Source: Isoetes taiwanensis (Eukaryota > Streptophyta > Lycopodiopsida > Isoetales > Isoetaceae). Taken from it: a stretch of 64,000 nucleotides of DNA. Positions 1 through 12,248 of the stretch are shown in pieces (within the stretch, counting starts at the first letter, position 1; every line of letters starts with the position of its first letter). The notes beneath the pieces are model-generated. The model was not told the DNA's origin, ran no database searches, and saw only the letters and a program-made list of their open reading frames with translations. The position numbers and the translations under genes were made by a program. Location of the stretch: positions 7,005,710 through 7,069,709 of the forward strand of contig JAJEKV010000063.1 in assembly GCA_021234155.1 (NCBI GenBank). The letters are read 5' to 3'.

Positions 1-73
1 TAGATGTTCTATGTGGGGGCCTGTACTTATTGTACACAATTATCTTATATATTGGGTGGTCTAACCCGGGGTT

Positions 74-409
74 GTGTTTGTTGATTTACCCATTTGGGGT
101 TCATCATTTTGTTCCCCTCTTCACTCATTTTGGGATTCATCAGTTTGTTTCCCCATGGTTGATCCCACTAACTTTGTGGTTTCCTCCATAAGTACCAGCG
201 GGCAGGTGGTTCCCAACACTTGGCCCATGGATATGAATGAAGACTCCGAAAATTCCGATCAGGACTTGGATCATGATCAATTTCAGAGCTTGGAATGGAA
301 CCTTGTTACAAGAAGAAGAAAGAAGGGAAAAGGAAACGAGAAGAATATGATCATGGGACCACCCAGAAGGTCCCCAAGGAAAACCAGACACCCAGTTAAA
401 TGGACATAA
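74..409 (+). CDS. LINE ORF1, C-terminal part
   Basis: A 111-codon open frame that ends by overlapping the start of the LINE ORF2 (ATG at 400, stop at 407-409). The C-terminal third is acidic and then strongly basic (RRRKKGKGNEK, PRRSPRKTRH), as expected for the tail of a plant LINE ORF1 nucleic-acid-binding protein. No CCHC knuckle is visible; the usual gag-like part would lie upstream of the window. The true reading frame may be open further left, so the first ATG is arbitrary. The ORF1/ORF2 overlap is the main support; the identity is inferred from position. Confidence 0.45.
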   Translation: MFVDLPIWGSSFCSPLHSFWDSSVCFPMVDPTNFVVSSISTSGQVVPNTWPMDMNEDSENSDQDLDHDQFQSLEWNLVTRRRKKGKGNEKNMIMGPPRRSPRKTRHPVKWT

Positions 410-3400
410 ATCTCAAGGGTATCACCTGGAACTTGCAGGGCAATAATTCTAATCTGAAAAGAGGAAGGGTGAAGGTTTGTCTTGTTTCTATGAATTTAGA
501 TTTCATTTTCTTCCAAGAGCACAAGATCCATGATGATAATATTGATAATATAATTAGAGAAGTGTTGCCTACTATTTTTAATCAGTGGTCTCTTAAAGCA
601 AATAATTCTTCGGCGGGTATTTCTATTGCTTGGCACAATAGGATTAATCTAAGCGATATTCAGATGATGCATGATGGTAGTAAAAGGTGGCAGATCTTAC
701 ATGGCAATATAGGGAACACTAGGATTGCTCTAGTGAATATTTATGCCTATCATCAGCCGGCTGAGAGGGCCCAGCTTTGGAATATTATAACTAACAGTTT
801 GAATAGTATCCCTTATGATGAGATTATAATGGGGGGAGACTTTAATATGGTTACTCATGATTATATGAGGAGTGCTAATTTCAGAGCCTTAGTGGGGAAG
901 AGAATGATAAGTGGATGACTTTGCTTACAAGCCATCACTTAAATTTGGCAAGAATCCAGCCTATCTGTTGTCTTCATGACAGGTTTTACCTTAGTGAATC
1001 CTTATGGAACAGCAGCTCTAGGGTCTCCAATCTCTCGAATTACACTATCTCTGATCACTATCCTCAGCTTATTAATATTAATGCCAACAATAATCAGAGG
1101 AAAAGGAATTCCTATTTTAAGCTTAATACTAATCTGCTGGATCATGAGGATTTCCTTACCAAGTTAGCTCAGATGTTGGATATGGAAGATAAGCCCAGTA
1201 ATGATATCGGGTGGATGGATTGGTGGGTTAGGACCTCTAAAAACATAAAGAATTGGTTAAAAGTATGGGGGAAGGAGATCTATCAGAAAGAGACTATTCA
1301 CCTGCAAGATTTGAGAAATCAGTACGGGACAGCTCAAGGCCAGAATAAGGAGGATCTTAAAATTCAGATCGAAAGGGAAGAAATCAGGATTGCAAAGGGT
1401 TGGAAGATTAAAGCCAAAGTCAAAGAGCTTATGGAAGATGACATGGCTAATTCCAAATACTTTTTCATTAAGGCCAAAGGAAGGATTAAGAAAAATCACA
1501 TTTATAGTGTCCTTTGGGAGGGAAATAATATTGTTGAAGACAATCAATTCAAAGAGGCTGCTAAGGAGCATTTTGTCAGAATTATGGGTACTATCAGGGA
1601 CACATTTATAACTTCATTGATATTCAGGCCAGAGTTACTAATGCCATGAACATCAGCATGTCTAGACCTTTCAACAATGAGGAGATTTTTAAAGTGCTCA
1701 ATGAAATGGAGAATGGCAAAACTCCTAGACCGAATGGCCTCCCTGCTGAATTCTTCAAGAAGGCATGGGGGCTTTTGGGTAATTTTATGGTTTCCATTGC
1801 TAATGAATTCCTACTAACCAAAATTTTGGATTGCAGGATCAACACTAGTCTTATTGCTCTCATCCCTAAAAATGACATGCCTATTTCTTTTTCAGATTAC
1901 AGGCCTATCTCACTTTCCAATGTGGTCTATAAGCTTATTTCAGGTTCAATTGCAGCTAGAGTCAAGCCTATTCTTGATGAGATCATAAGTAAAACTCAAA
2001 GTGCCTATTTGAAAGGGAGATATATCTTGGACAATGTTGCAGCAGCATCTCTAGGGATCAGCTGGGCCAAAGAAACTAAACAAAACATAGGGCTTCTGAA
2101 ATTGGACATCACCAAAGCCTTCGACACAGTAAGTTGGAAATTTTTGCAAGAATGAAGCCGGAGTTTAGGATTCTCGGAAGAGGTAATTTCTATTTTCATG
2201 GCTATTCTGAAAAACTCAAGATCGGCTGTCCTAATCAATGGAGAGTGCAGTCCCTTCTTTGATATAAAAAGAGGAGTTAAGCAAGGATGCCCTCTGGCAC
2301 CCTTCTTGTTTCTAATAGTCATGGAAGGTCTGCACAGTAATTTCCAAAAGCTTAGGAATCTCAATGAGGTTAAAGGGCTCAAACTCCCTCCTAATCAAGG
2401 GATGGAGGATATTCTCAATGTTCATTTTGCAGATGATACCTTTCTTTTTATGGATCTGGACAATCAATCTATTCAAACTACACAGCAGATTCTTGAGGAC
2501 TTTGGAAGATGCTCCGGTTGCAATATCAATCCGACCAAGACAAAGCTGATTTCAAGGGATCAGACTAAAGGGGAGCAATCAGCTTTATCCCTTGGATGTA
2601 TATATCTCTCTCCTACCACCAAAACCAAAATCTTGGGGATCCCCTATGCTATTAGGGTGAACGCGAGTGACCTGTGGGGGGATCTCTTGGACAAATTCTA
2701 CAGGAAGGTGGACTCCCTCAACTCTAAATTCCTTTCTAAGAATGGTAGGGCTATTCTTACAAACTCTGTTATTTCCTCTTCTCAGGTTTATCAGTCATCT
2801 ATTATCATGGCCCCTAAAAAGGTCTATTCTAAAATGCAAAGTATTATTGGTAGATTCATTGCAGGAGGAACTAACAGAAGATGCTGGATTCCAGTCTCCA
2901 TGAATGAGTGTTGTAAAACCAAAAGCATGGGAGGTTTGGGAGTTATTAACATTGAGAAGCAAGCAACTGCTCTAGCTGCTAAATACTTCTACAAGGCCTG
3001 TACAGATCAGATTAACCATCCGGCCAAAGCTCTGATCAAACATTATATTGGGAGATGCCATCCTTTTGGGTGGAGAGGGCTTAAGATGCACCTTCCTTAT
3101 AGTATTTTCTTTCCCTTCACCATCCCGAATTCCATCCCACTGATTATAAAAAAGTGGATCAGGGCGTGGCTCAAGGTTAAAGGAATGTATACTTGGAAGG
3201 AGGGCCTTTCTCAGGATCAACCAATCTTCTGGAGTCCTTCTCTTATTCTGGATGATCCCAATACTTGCTTGGCCTCTCATTTTCCTACCCTTACTAAGCA
3301 ATGGACTAACAGGGGAATTGTGTTCATCAGGGAGATTACCAATAATTTCGACTATCATACCTCGGTCCTAAGTGATCTGGGAGAGGAGTCTGAAACACTT

Positions 3401-3981
3401 TTCAATAGTATTACCCAGAGACTTGCTAGTGGTCAGTGGCACCATTCAGAAGATTCGTGGCACACAAATGGGTTCATTGGATACAAAGTTAAAATGGCTT
3501 ATAAATTCCTGAATAGAGATCAGGACATAACAATCCATATCAAATGGAATACTGATCCCTTGAGGATCAAAAGGAACCTCATCTTTCTATGGAAGTGTCC
3601 GATCCACCCAAAAGTCAAAGCCTTTATGTGGCAGCTTTGGCACAAGGCTCTTGCTGGAGGATGAACATGGCGGACTCTAACATTTGTGTGTGATGTATGC
3701 AGGATCAGGAAGATGAGAATCATCTTTTCAGAAACTGTTTATGGGCCGAATGGACTCTGGAGTTAGCTGAGACTGAGCTTAATATGCCCAATCTTAGGAC
3801 CATGAGCCCCACGGACTTTTTTCTTCCTGAAAACCCATCAAATTGGCGTATCTATCTTCTCCTTTGGAGAATGTGGAAGGGAAGGAATTCCCTGATCTTC
3901 AAAGAGGAGATTATATGGCCTCAGGCTATTATCGAGCAAACCAAATATGATATTAATGCCATGGTTCTATTGCGATAGCAA
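400..3981 (+). pseudogene. LINE (L1-type) ORF2: endonuclease, reverse transcriptase, zf-RVT
   Basis: Plant L1-like non-LTR retrotransposon polyprotein. The APE-type endonuclease comes first (GITWNLQG near 415, QEHK near 520, GGDFN near 835, SDHYP near 1050). The reverse transcriptase follows (DYRPISLSNV near 1895, LDITKAFDTVSW near 2105, GCPLAPFLF near 2290, catalytic FADD at 2425-2436). The C-terminal zf-RVT region is near 3540-3980 (PKVKAFMWQLWH, then NHLFRNC). The reading moves between frames near 915 and 1645, has a stop at 2153-2155 and another break near 3662. It is therefore inactive as read, although some breaks could be sequencing errors. Domain order and length are those of a complete plant LINE ORF2. 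Confidence 0.93.
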
Positions 3982-3988
3982 TAGAACC
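3963..3988. repeat. Perfect hairpin at the end of LINE ORF2
   Basis: Two perfect 11-bp arms (GGTTCTATTGC and its complement) surround a four-base loop, GATA. The second arm supplies the stop codon region of ORF2. Its position at the start of the LINE 3' UTR is compatible with an RNA structure, but no function can be shown. Confidence 0.7.
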
Positions 3989-4294
3989 AACATTCTTTGG
4001 ATGGGGACACCTATTCATGTTGGCTCTATTTATAGCCTCATTATGCTATGGCAGGTTATCGGCATTCTCTTGAGCTTCTACCTTGGTTGCTCCATCTTCT
4101 CTTGCCTTCTAGTGTCCCATCCCACCCTCCCCTATGGGTTGATCTGGGATCATGCTGTGAACTGTTAGATGTTTGTTCAATTTGGTATTTGTGATCTTTA
4201 TCTCTTAGGTAGGATTGCAGCCTTTGACTAGCAGGATTTGATGTTCATGATGAGCATCTAGGTTTGCATTACGGGTTTTCTATATATTTATATA

Positions 4295-4472
4295 TTCTCG
4301 GCGTGGCATTGTAGCCTCCGAGGCAGCACCTGTTGGAATTGGTCGGCTGTCTATTTTGTATATTTTCTCAGCGTGGCATTTTATGGCCTCTGGGACACCT
4401 ATCGGGAGTCTTGCCCCAAAGTGTTGGCTACTTGTTATTTATTTTCTCGGCGTGGCATTGTAGCCTCCGAGG
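4295..4472 (+). repeat. Three 29-bp repeats in the LINE 3' UTR
   Basis: Copies lie at 4295-4323, 4365-4393 and 4444-4472. Each begins TTCTCGGCGTGGCATT; copies 1 and 3 are identical and copy 2 has several substitutions. They are 70 and 79 bp apart, in the region expected to be the 3' UTR of the LINE. The 4473-5070 stretch after them holds no recognisable feature. Confidence 0.75.
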
Positions 4473-5099
4473 TAGCATCATATGGATGTTCTTTCTAGTT
4501 CAGCGATGTTTCTTTATGTTGGTTTTCTAGTCTCTATTCGAGTGGATGACTCATGGATATCCTTTCTACTTGGCTATATCATAAAAGTCCCTAAATCACT
4601 TACTAACATTTAACTGGGGAGCAATTTTGAGCTTGCAGGTTTTTTCGGCTGGTCTCAATTAGCACTTTTGTGATCGTTGTCATACTTTTTGAAAATTGTG
4701 TTGAGACGAGAACTCTCTGCTTGCATACATATGCTCCTCACAAACATGAATATGGGGTCGTGATAATGTTGTGCGAAGGGCTCTTGAAGGCCTATCGGTT
4801 GACATATAAAGAAGGTTAAGCTTTGCCACGACCTTTGCCTTGGTTCAATATTTATAGCAGATGGATTATACTTTTACCTTTTTATTATCATTTGATATGC
4901 TCTCGATGATTGTCTAGTTTCGGAGCATTTTTTAGATATCAATGGTTTTCAAATTCCTTACCCTAGTGGGAGGGGAGCCAATTTGTACTCAATGATTTTC
5001 CAGAGAGCTCAATGAGAATACCACTTCACGCTGATATGTGATCTAGGACCCATCCTAAGAATTGGATTGAGGAGATTTTCGATATTCATATTTGAACTC

Positions 5100-5510
5100 T
5101 TTCCATCTTTTTCTAACTTTACTTTGAATTTCTCAGGAAACATTCTGGTGTTGGTAAAGAAGCTGAAGTGGAAAAGAATCGACCTTCACTCTAATGCGCT
5201 ATGGCTTACTCAGTTTGGGGTCGAGATCCCGACAGCACATGAAGATGGATGCCACTGTGATTGCGCCTGTAACACAGCTTATGATGCAAAAAGGGATATT
5301 TTATGCGGGGCTAAGGATAAGAAAGGAAGATTTAATCCGGGGAAAGCTCACTTATGCAAGTGCCCATTCTGTCTATTCATAGTAGCTACAAAAGGAATGG
5401 GGAGAAAGGATCACGTTGAGGGCGAGCCCAAGAAAAGAAGATTTCTGGAATGATGGCTATGGTCATAAGAACTCTGTTTCTGGCTTTTAAAAATTAAACT
5501 CCTCTTTTGA
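5100..5510 (+). other. Unrecognised coding-like segment next to the transposon
   Basis: Two plus-strand frames look coding here. One gives a Cys-rich stretch (CHCDCAC, then CKCPFC). The other gives PVTQLMMQKGIFYAG, RIRKEDLIRG and later KEDFWNDGYGH. An intron acceptor-like CTCAG at about 5137 precedes it. I do not recognise the family. It ends about 260 bp before the left end of the large transposon, so it may be an exon of the sequence the transposon entered, or an older repeat. Confidence 0.3.
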
Positions 5511-5770
5511 CGTTGGTTCAGGCCTATAATAGGCCTTAATATTTTCTCTAGATATTATGTTGAAGGGTCTCCATAACCAACCCTACCCAAATCGGTTGCT
5601 TTTTGTAAACATATGTATATATACATATGTTAATATGTACACCTATATTTACATCAATATAAATACTACGCCTTCAATTAAAAAAAAAGAAAGATATGCA
5701 CTTGCCCAGTCATATCAAAGGAGAGCCTTATTAATTTTGTAAATGATAAAAATTTTGTTTAAATACAAAG
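5511..5770. other. AT-rich spacer with a TATATG microsatellite-like stretch
   Basis: Non-coding, AT-rich. The part around 5605-5665 alternates ATATGTATATATACATATG-like steps. The last four bases, 5767-5770 (AAAG), are the left flank repeat of the transposon that starts at 5771. Confidence 0.6.
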
Positions 5771-5802
5771 AACCATCATTCAATTAAATTGGGATTATGT
5801 CT
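5771..5802 (+). repeat. Left terminal inverted repeat of the 12.4-kb transposon
   Basis: 32 bases exactly complementary to 18149-18180. Homology stops abruptly at 5803, and AAAG sits just outside. The first palindrome-like GC core (ATCGCGCC) begins about 10 bp inside. Confidence 0.93.
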
Positions 5803-6702
5803 ATTCCAAAATCGCGCCGTATAAGCATTTTATTGACCATTATATTGAATTAACCACACTTTTGCACTGTGTTCATTTTCGGGCTAGGAATATGCATTTT
5901 ATGTGAAAATGCAAAGGCATTCAAATATTCGATGCAAATGACCCATATTATGACAGAATGTAGGCCGTTGAAAAAGCAGGAAATTGCCTATTAATGCGCA
6001 CATTCACGGACGACAACGAAATCTAAACATTGAAATTGTAATGCTTTACAAGTAAATAACAACAAGCAAGTTGCTACAAAACAGAGATTTTTGTGGTTCA
6101 AATCGAAGGCGTGGCGCGATTTGCTTGGCATAAATAACGATTATAATAGAACATAAACTACAAAAACTAATCGATTCATCGCCCTCAGCGCCAGAAAGCC
6201 CCGAGATCCCGCCGATCATGAACAAACCATGCTCGATTCCATATAAGATGGATTACAACATCAAAGGGATCAGGATAGAAGCGGACAGATTCATAGCAAC
6301 GACATCAAGCCAGCCCAAGTTCTATTTCTAGTTCGCACCGCAGAGGTCCGCATGGTTCATCTTGCGTAATAGAATGTGCCATAATAACAAGGAGAAGGCG
6401 GAGACCGGGTTCCATTCAGGGCTATTTCATGCATACCTATTTATACACACCAAAATAATTGACAAGATATACATACAAATTATTGCAAGTATAGCAAACC
6501 GCATACACATAATATAAAAAACAATACGCATACGTAACCAATAATGCTGATAAAAGAACACAATATATATTCAAAACCTTTCAGATAAAGTATATTTCAT
6601 ATTCAAAACTTTTTGAAAGTGTATTTCAGATACATATATATCAAAAAGTTCCCTTTCTAGAACGATTTTCTCAAGGTCCCTCACAATTTCCCGTCCGATC
6701 AA

Positions 6703-7264
6703 GTTAAGCGGGTATAGTGTTTGTATCTCTTCAACCGCTTTTTCCTGAAGCTATTTCCCAGAGACACTAACAAAGCGAAGTGAAGTCATCTTTGTCAAAA
6801 TCTTGAGGATGATAGGATGGCGGATTCAATGATCGTGGATGATTGAAGCAACACTTTAGAGCCGCCATCATCCACAATGATTATGCCTTCCTTATCCTCA
6901 ACACCTAGGGCATCCATCATGTTGCGCAAGCATTTCACAAATATCTTTTTACCCCGCTTCGGGTTCTTTAGGGTTTGTGAATGAAGCACATTTGCTTTGA
7001 TCCCGTGATGGACGCCCAATTTCTATTTAGCTCGTGCACTACTTTCAAAACATCCCAGATATTTCTATGCTCCATGGATGACCAAATTGCACAATCTAAA
7101 ACAGATCAAGGCCTGGTCCAACATCTCCTTCAGATAAGGGGCTGGTAAACATATTTTTAATACGGTCTCAAATGGTTGTTGCGATACCATGACTTTTCAA
7201 ACCGGGCTTTAGGTAATGTTCTACATAGCACACCATTCAAATCAAAGACCAAGACTTTTGGGGA
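6703..7264 (-). pseudogene. FCP1-like (HAD/NIF) phosphatase domain, broken
   Basis: Minus-strand translation shows the FCP1/NLI-interacting-factor phosphatase landmarks in order: VLVFDLNGVLCRT (D codon at 7241-7243), then AIWSSMEHRNIWDVL (WSS at 7075-7083), then IIVDD (about 6863-6877) followed by a Cys/Asn/Pro-rich end with PPSYP and DFDKDDF. Known family members dephosphorylate phosphoproteins such as the RNA polymerase II tail with a DxDx(T/V) motif. Here the second Asp is Asn (DLNG), so activity is uncertain. The frame changes at least twice between the landmarks. It is the most leftward gene of the transposon and probably the C-terminal domain of a longer minus-strand product; a similar domain occurs at 31.1-31.5 kb. 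Confidence 0.75.
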
Positions 7265-7601
7265 AGCCAAATCATTTTCGTAAGGAGAACAATAACGTAT
7301 GAGATGAAAGAAATGGAAAACAAAAACGCCGCCAGCGCGATTTCATTAATGATGCATGTCAACATAATTCAAAAGTATGTTCTAGGAAATTCAATCGCGC
7401 CAGCGCGATTTCTATATGCTTCTAGTTTGTAAAATGCATGGATATCAAAAAGGAACATTGTCACGATACCTTTCGCCTTCATCATTCCCCGTGTTCTCTT
7501 CATCCCTTGCATCTTTATTCCGAAGTTGCCTCCGGTCCGCTAGAAGCACCAACCACATCAGCTTGAGATTCAGACAAAGGTGAACTATGCTTGATAGTTC
7601 A

Positions 7602-9290
7602 TTACTCTTTACGCTTAACCCGGCTAGTGTTATCAGGTTTGGAGTCCGCTTCATCATCATTATTGTTATTATCATCATCCTTGGCATTGTCATCCGGGTC
7701 TATATTTTCAGGGCCAAGAATGTTCACAGGCATGTCGATAGGTACTTGGAGATCTGCACCTTTCGTCCATGTCATCCATGATGTTGGAGCCAAGCAATGC
7801 CCGCCTCGTAATCTCCCGCTCCTTAAGCAAATCAAGGTATTTCGCCTTAGAGCTAGAAGCTTTGTTTTTGCATCGCCGATTGGTCCCCTAGGGGCTTCCT
7901 CTAGTACTTTCTCAAAGAAGAGGTCCAAAAATTTTCGCTCAATCATCGGAGACGACGCCCGGCATTTCCTTGCTAACTTCAAAGCTTCTCTACCGATGTA
8001 ACCTCCAACGTGAAGTTCCCAGCAAGTTGTTCCCAATGGACAAAATGCTTCAATGAGATACTGGGAAAGGTCCATAGAGAACCCGTTCTTGTTTAGCTTC
8101 CCCTTATGTGAAGTTAGGAGCTCATACTTAATGTGGCCCACAAGAACCGGGTCGCCCTCGCTTTCTTCCTCTTCTTCCTCTTCCTCCTCTAACTCTTCCA
8201 CGACCTTGCCCTTCCCTTGTCTTCTTGCTCCGTGATAGAAGACGCGCAGATGCGTTCATCTAACTGATAGCACTGCCATGCTAGTTTCTCTCCATCTGCT
8301 TTTCCCTTAAGCCTTTCATATTCCTTATCATCCATAATGGCTATCATAATAATAAGCACATGAGAAATTTTACTTGCTATGCTGAAGTCACTGTCCTTGG
8401 TTTCATCTATGAGGATCGCCTGTCGTATGACTTTCACGCATTCTAAGTCATTTGCAGCACTTAGAGCATATGCATAGGACATGTCGGAGGGACATATAGT
8501 GACGATTGTGTAATGCATTTCGCCAGGCAACCACCGATATGTTGAAGAACGATATAGTCTTCAAGCGACCATCCGGGCGCCGACTATCAAGCACTAAGAG
8601 TGTGATATCATGAGGACCTTCACCCACTTCTGGCAAGGCACACTTGAAACCAAAGGGACACTTGATAAAAAATGTGGATTCCGCCTCCCGGTCCGCTTCA
8701 CCACCAACGCGACTTTTCGCTTCAAGTCGGATGCAACTTTTGTGTGAAGCCCATCGATCTTTGCAACGTTCTTCAACTTCGGCCGCTTGACAAAGTCCTT
8801 GGACCAAAATACATACTTCTTTTTAGGTCGCCGTTGGAGACGTTATACTTTTGCATTAGTCCTAACTCCGACAACGACCACCACTGGATGTAAGCCTTTG
8901 CAATTCCTCACCAACCGCCTTCTTGAGCACTCTAATATTCTTCACTCGTCGATGCATCTTCAAAGGATTCCATAGCCTTTGTTGTTTGAGGTTTTCTTGT
9001 AAAGGATTTCCTTTTCTCGATTAACCTATCCGGGATCGAGATGAGTTCTTGATCTTCCAATCCCTGGGCCTTCCTCATCTCTGTTATATGGATATCAAAA
9101 ATTGATGTGTCAACATGAGGAAATCTTCCTTGTGAATCTGGCAACTTCTTCTCCACGTAGGCGTCCCAGAATTCATTCCATTTCTCCCATACGGGATCTG
9201 AAGCAAAAACTATCTTGCAGGCATCCTTGGGCACAATTGGTTCTTCGGCAGCATCACCCTTTTCATCTCCTTTTTTTTTTCTTTGATCTG
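7602..9290 (-). pseudogene. Unrecognised minus-strand protein of the transposon, middle part
   Basis: Overlapping minus-strand frames hand over to each other and each looks coding. In protein order: PKDACKIVFASDPVWEKWNEF (about 9234-9170), a basic KLKNVAKIDGLHTK stretch (about 8770), GEGPHDITLLVLDSRRPDG (about 8620), GEMHYTIVTICPSDMSYAYAL (about 8520), a Glu run (8201-8160), then GHIKYELLTSHKGKL and CPLGTTCWELHVGGYIGREAL (about 8110-7990), ending in an Asp/Asn-rich tail. The frame changes near 8200, 8530 and 8900. I do not recognise the family. It lies upstream of the FCP1-like domain on the same strand and could belong to the same gene. Confidence 0.5.
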
Positions 9291-9530
9291 GTGCTCTTGG
9301 TCTTGTCCTGTATTATAGTCTGACTAAGTGTCCTTTCCAGCAACTTGAATTCAACGCTTTTGGACTGGCCCTGTCTGGTAGGCATTGGCTTCCCATATTC
9401 AATCCACTGGTTCCGAGCATGCCGAAGTTTCTCTATATAGGGACTGCAAGGAATAACTTCGTTAGCTTTATAATCGTGAATTCAAACAATCCTTCTAGTT
9501 TATAATCGCGCCACGCGCGATTTCATATTA

Positions 9531-9563
9531 GAAGGCAAATCGCGCCAGGCGCGATTTGCCTTC
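9531..9563. repeat. Perfect 33-nt palindrome
   Basis: Two exact 16-base arms (GAAGGCAAATCGCGCC and its complement) around a single central A. It is the longest perfect member of the palindrome family and lies 8 bp from another copy at 9504-9523. Confidence 0.95.
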
Positions 9564-9614
9564 GCTAAATAGCAAAGGGTTTTTGAAATAGTAGATGGTT
9601 CTAGTCGATAAGCA

Positions 9615-9697
9615 GGCCGGCGCTGATTTTATATTAGAATACAAATTGCGCGTGGCTCAACTTGTATTCTAATATAAAATCGCGCCAGGCGCGATTT
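9615..9697. repeat. Long hairpin with palindrome cores at its base
   Basis: Perfect 20-bp arms (9625-9644 and 9662-9681) surround a 17-nt loop. Pairing extends outward, with gaps, into a GC core on each side (GGCCGGCGC on the left, a full palindrome at 9678-9697 on the right). The loop itself contains a degenerate core. Confidence 0.85.
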
Positions 9698-9959
9698 GCT
9701 TATTTGACGGGAAACGTCTACCATCCCAGGAACCCATTGCCTTCTACTATGAAATCGCGCTTGGCGCGATTTGGTAATACGAAAAATAAAAATGTGGGAA
9801 GAGAATTACCTTTTGTATAGGAAAGTTTTTCCCATGTCATTTAGGAGTGCTTATTTGTTGACCCGCGCCAGAACCGCAGCTTCGGATGTCTGCCTTATAG
9901 AACAACTGATTCCCAGTATGCTGTGCCTTCTTGATGAGAATCTTCTGGGCCTCTATTGA

Positions 9960-10760
9960 ATGCTGGCCATCTATTATCATAATTCATAAAATGTATGTCT
10001 GGGTTCTCGATGAAGTCCTCCAAATTTTGCTCCGTGATGATTACCTTTTTGTTTTGGTATCGTGAAGGCACTACATCGGGCGTGCATTGGCACCTGCCTG
10101 GATTTTCGGATCATGCCGTTCAATATCTCCAAGGAGTGCCGCTTGTCATACCTTTCGCTGATATAAATAGCTTTAGTGGACTGAAAAGCCCTGCCCACGC
10201 TGGATCGATGTGTGAAGCCGAGGCCCGTGGATACTTGTCGGCATATTTCTTGCTTTGCTCATTGCCTCCAACCGCCCGCCTTGTCATCGCCACTTGTAAG
10301 GCCCTGCCACTTCAGTAGTTTCCGCCTCTAGAGCTAGCTTCTTCCTTGTCCTTCACTTTTGTAAGTAGACACCGCCCAGGGCCTCGTGCTAATGGCTCGT
10401 CGAGCAATTTGAAGCCCCTCGCATATTCTTCTAGGAGTCAATGGCTCGCCACTGTCCCGTACCCAAATTTGAAGAGGTTATCGGCCACGTCGTCCCGATC
10501 TTAAAGCGATCTCTTTAAAAGAGCTCGTGACTGCATCGATTGATCTTCTTTAGGCTTTTCTTATGTTTTTGGCCCACTTCAACTAGCATGTAACGTAAAG
10601 AATCGTCATGTACTTCACATGTAATAAGAATTCCTCGCTTCTTCATTTGATCGTCTCTCTTAACCTTGACATGGATATGAGGTCCTGTCTTCCCACCAGT
10701 TTTGAATATCTCCACATACCATTTCGACCCCTCTATAAGATCTTCTTCCGGACATGGAGG
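9960..10760 (-). pseudogene. Unrecognised minus-strand protein of the transposon, upstream part
   Basis: Coding-looking minus-strand pieces in order: EGSKWYVEIFKTGGKTGPHI then VKVKRDDQMKKRG and VHDDSLRYMLVEVGQKHKKS (about 10755-10550); DDVADNLFKFGYGTVAS (about 10495); RRAVGGNEQSKKYADKYPRA and PLKLFISAK (about 10280-10160); AIYISERYDKRHSLEILNGM (about 10165-10110); and VVPSRYQNKKVIITEQNLED then IENPDIHFMNYDN (about 10070-9975). Several frame changes separate them. No family is recognised. Strand and order fit one multi-exon or frame-disrupted gene with the segments at 7602-9290 and 12518-12913. Confidence 0.4.
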
Positions 10761-11109
10761 TTCTACGAGCCTTTATTATTCCGGATGTATCTTCTAACGC
10801 CAATACATGCCGCAGTCTCAGAATAAAGAACATCTTCTTTCGCCCTTTGCTTTTTCTCGATGTAGAGGTCTCGCCTTGCTTGGTCCTCCCTCTTTTGATT
10901 GTCTTTTGTGATCCCGTGGAAATTACAAAGACATGGGTTAATCTTTTATGCTCGATAAATGCCGCCGACACATATATTAACAAAAACGCCGCTTGGCGCG
11001 ATTTGAAAATGGATACACAAAGAAGTTCATTTAGTTTATTGGGGTCGGGGGCCAGCGCCGTTTTGTCCCAAATCAAAATGCAACAAAAATACGCTTGGCA
11101 CGCGTTTTA

Positions 11110-12240
11110 GAAGTGACCTGAAAGATAAAGAAACTAATGTAATGCCTAATTAAATCAAGGCTGTATGCGTTTTTCGTCCGAATCAAAATGCTCAGGAAAC
11201 AACTAACTATAAAAAATGCAACTTAAAGAGTTGAATCTTCATCAGAGGACACAACTAACTATACAAAACACAACTAGCTACTGAATACTGTTCAGCTAAG
11301 TATACAAGCTTCAAGCAAAGACATACAAACATTAAAAGAGAAACCAAATGTACACATTAAGCATTTGTTTCCATACATTTTTGGGACATATGAACTCAAA
11401 CATTAGAGGACACATGCTTCTTATTGGATAATAACTATATTATTACAGAAAAACATCCTAAAAACCAAACAAAAAAAGGGACACGTAAATCAATTACAAA
11501 CAAAAATGATCAATTACCCGAGGCGCTTTGTTGGATTTGTGCTTTCGCTTGTTCAGCAGCCTCCGTGCATGGATTTGTGCTTTAGTCTGTCGCCCACCTC
11601 TACCCGCCTCTACCGCCGATCCTCTAGACGCCATAGAACCGCAAGTGCGGATAATATGAGACGGGATTTTGGTTTAAACTTATATGTATCGCTCATAATC
11701 TTGGCGCCGATTTACAACCAGAATTCAAATTCGGCCCTTTTAAATTTATACCGCCTTTAATTAACCGCCTGGCCCCGCTCATTTACAAATTTAAATTGTG
11801 TTTTTCTTTTTAGTGCAATTTCAAGATACCAATTAATTATTAATTTCAAGAAACGCATATGTGGCAATCTACTACCACCTAATCGGCCACCTACTATCAG
11901 AGCGCCCAAGATCATTCCTACTATCAGAGCGCCCAAGAACAATCGACTATCAGAGCGCCCAAGATCCGTCTACAACGCCTTCAATCCCATTCGATCGAGC
12001 CGCCTTCAATCGAATCCAAGTTCTATGTGTCATGGTGTTCCTCTTGGAAACAGTTTCTGTAAGATTTCCATTATAAACTGCAATTATGAGGATGAGGCTC
12101 TTCCAAGAAGACATCCCGGTGGCGATACAGTTGGTGAAAGCGTAGGCACATTTGTAGCATGGCCAAAAGAACGTCTGAAAAAGGTATGTATATTTGGATA
12201 TTCAAAAAAATAGAATAAATTATAACATCTGCGTGATGTT
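11110..12240. other. Transposon interior without a recognisable gene
   Basis: AT-rich. Contains three near-repeats of CTATCAGAGCGCCCAAGA around 11893-11965. No reliable coding frame or RNA gene is seen. It may be intron sequence of the minus-strand gene. Confidence 0.5.
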
Positions 12241-12248
12241 GTGAATTT

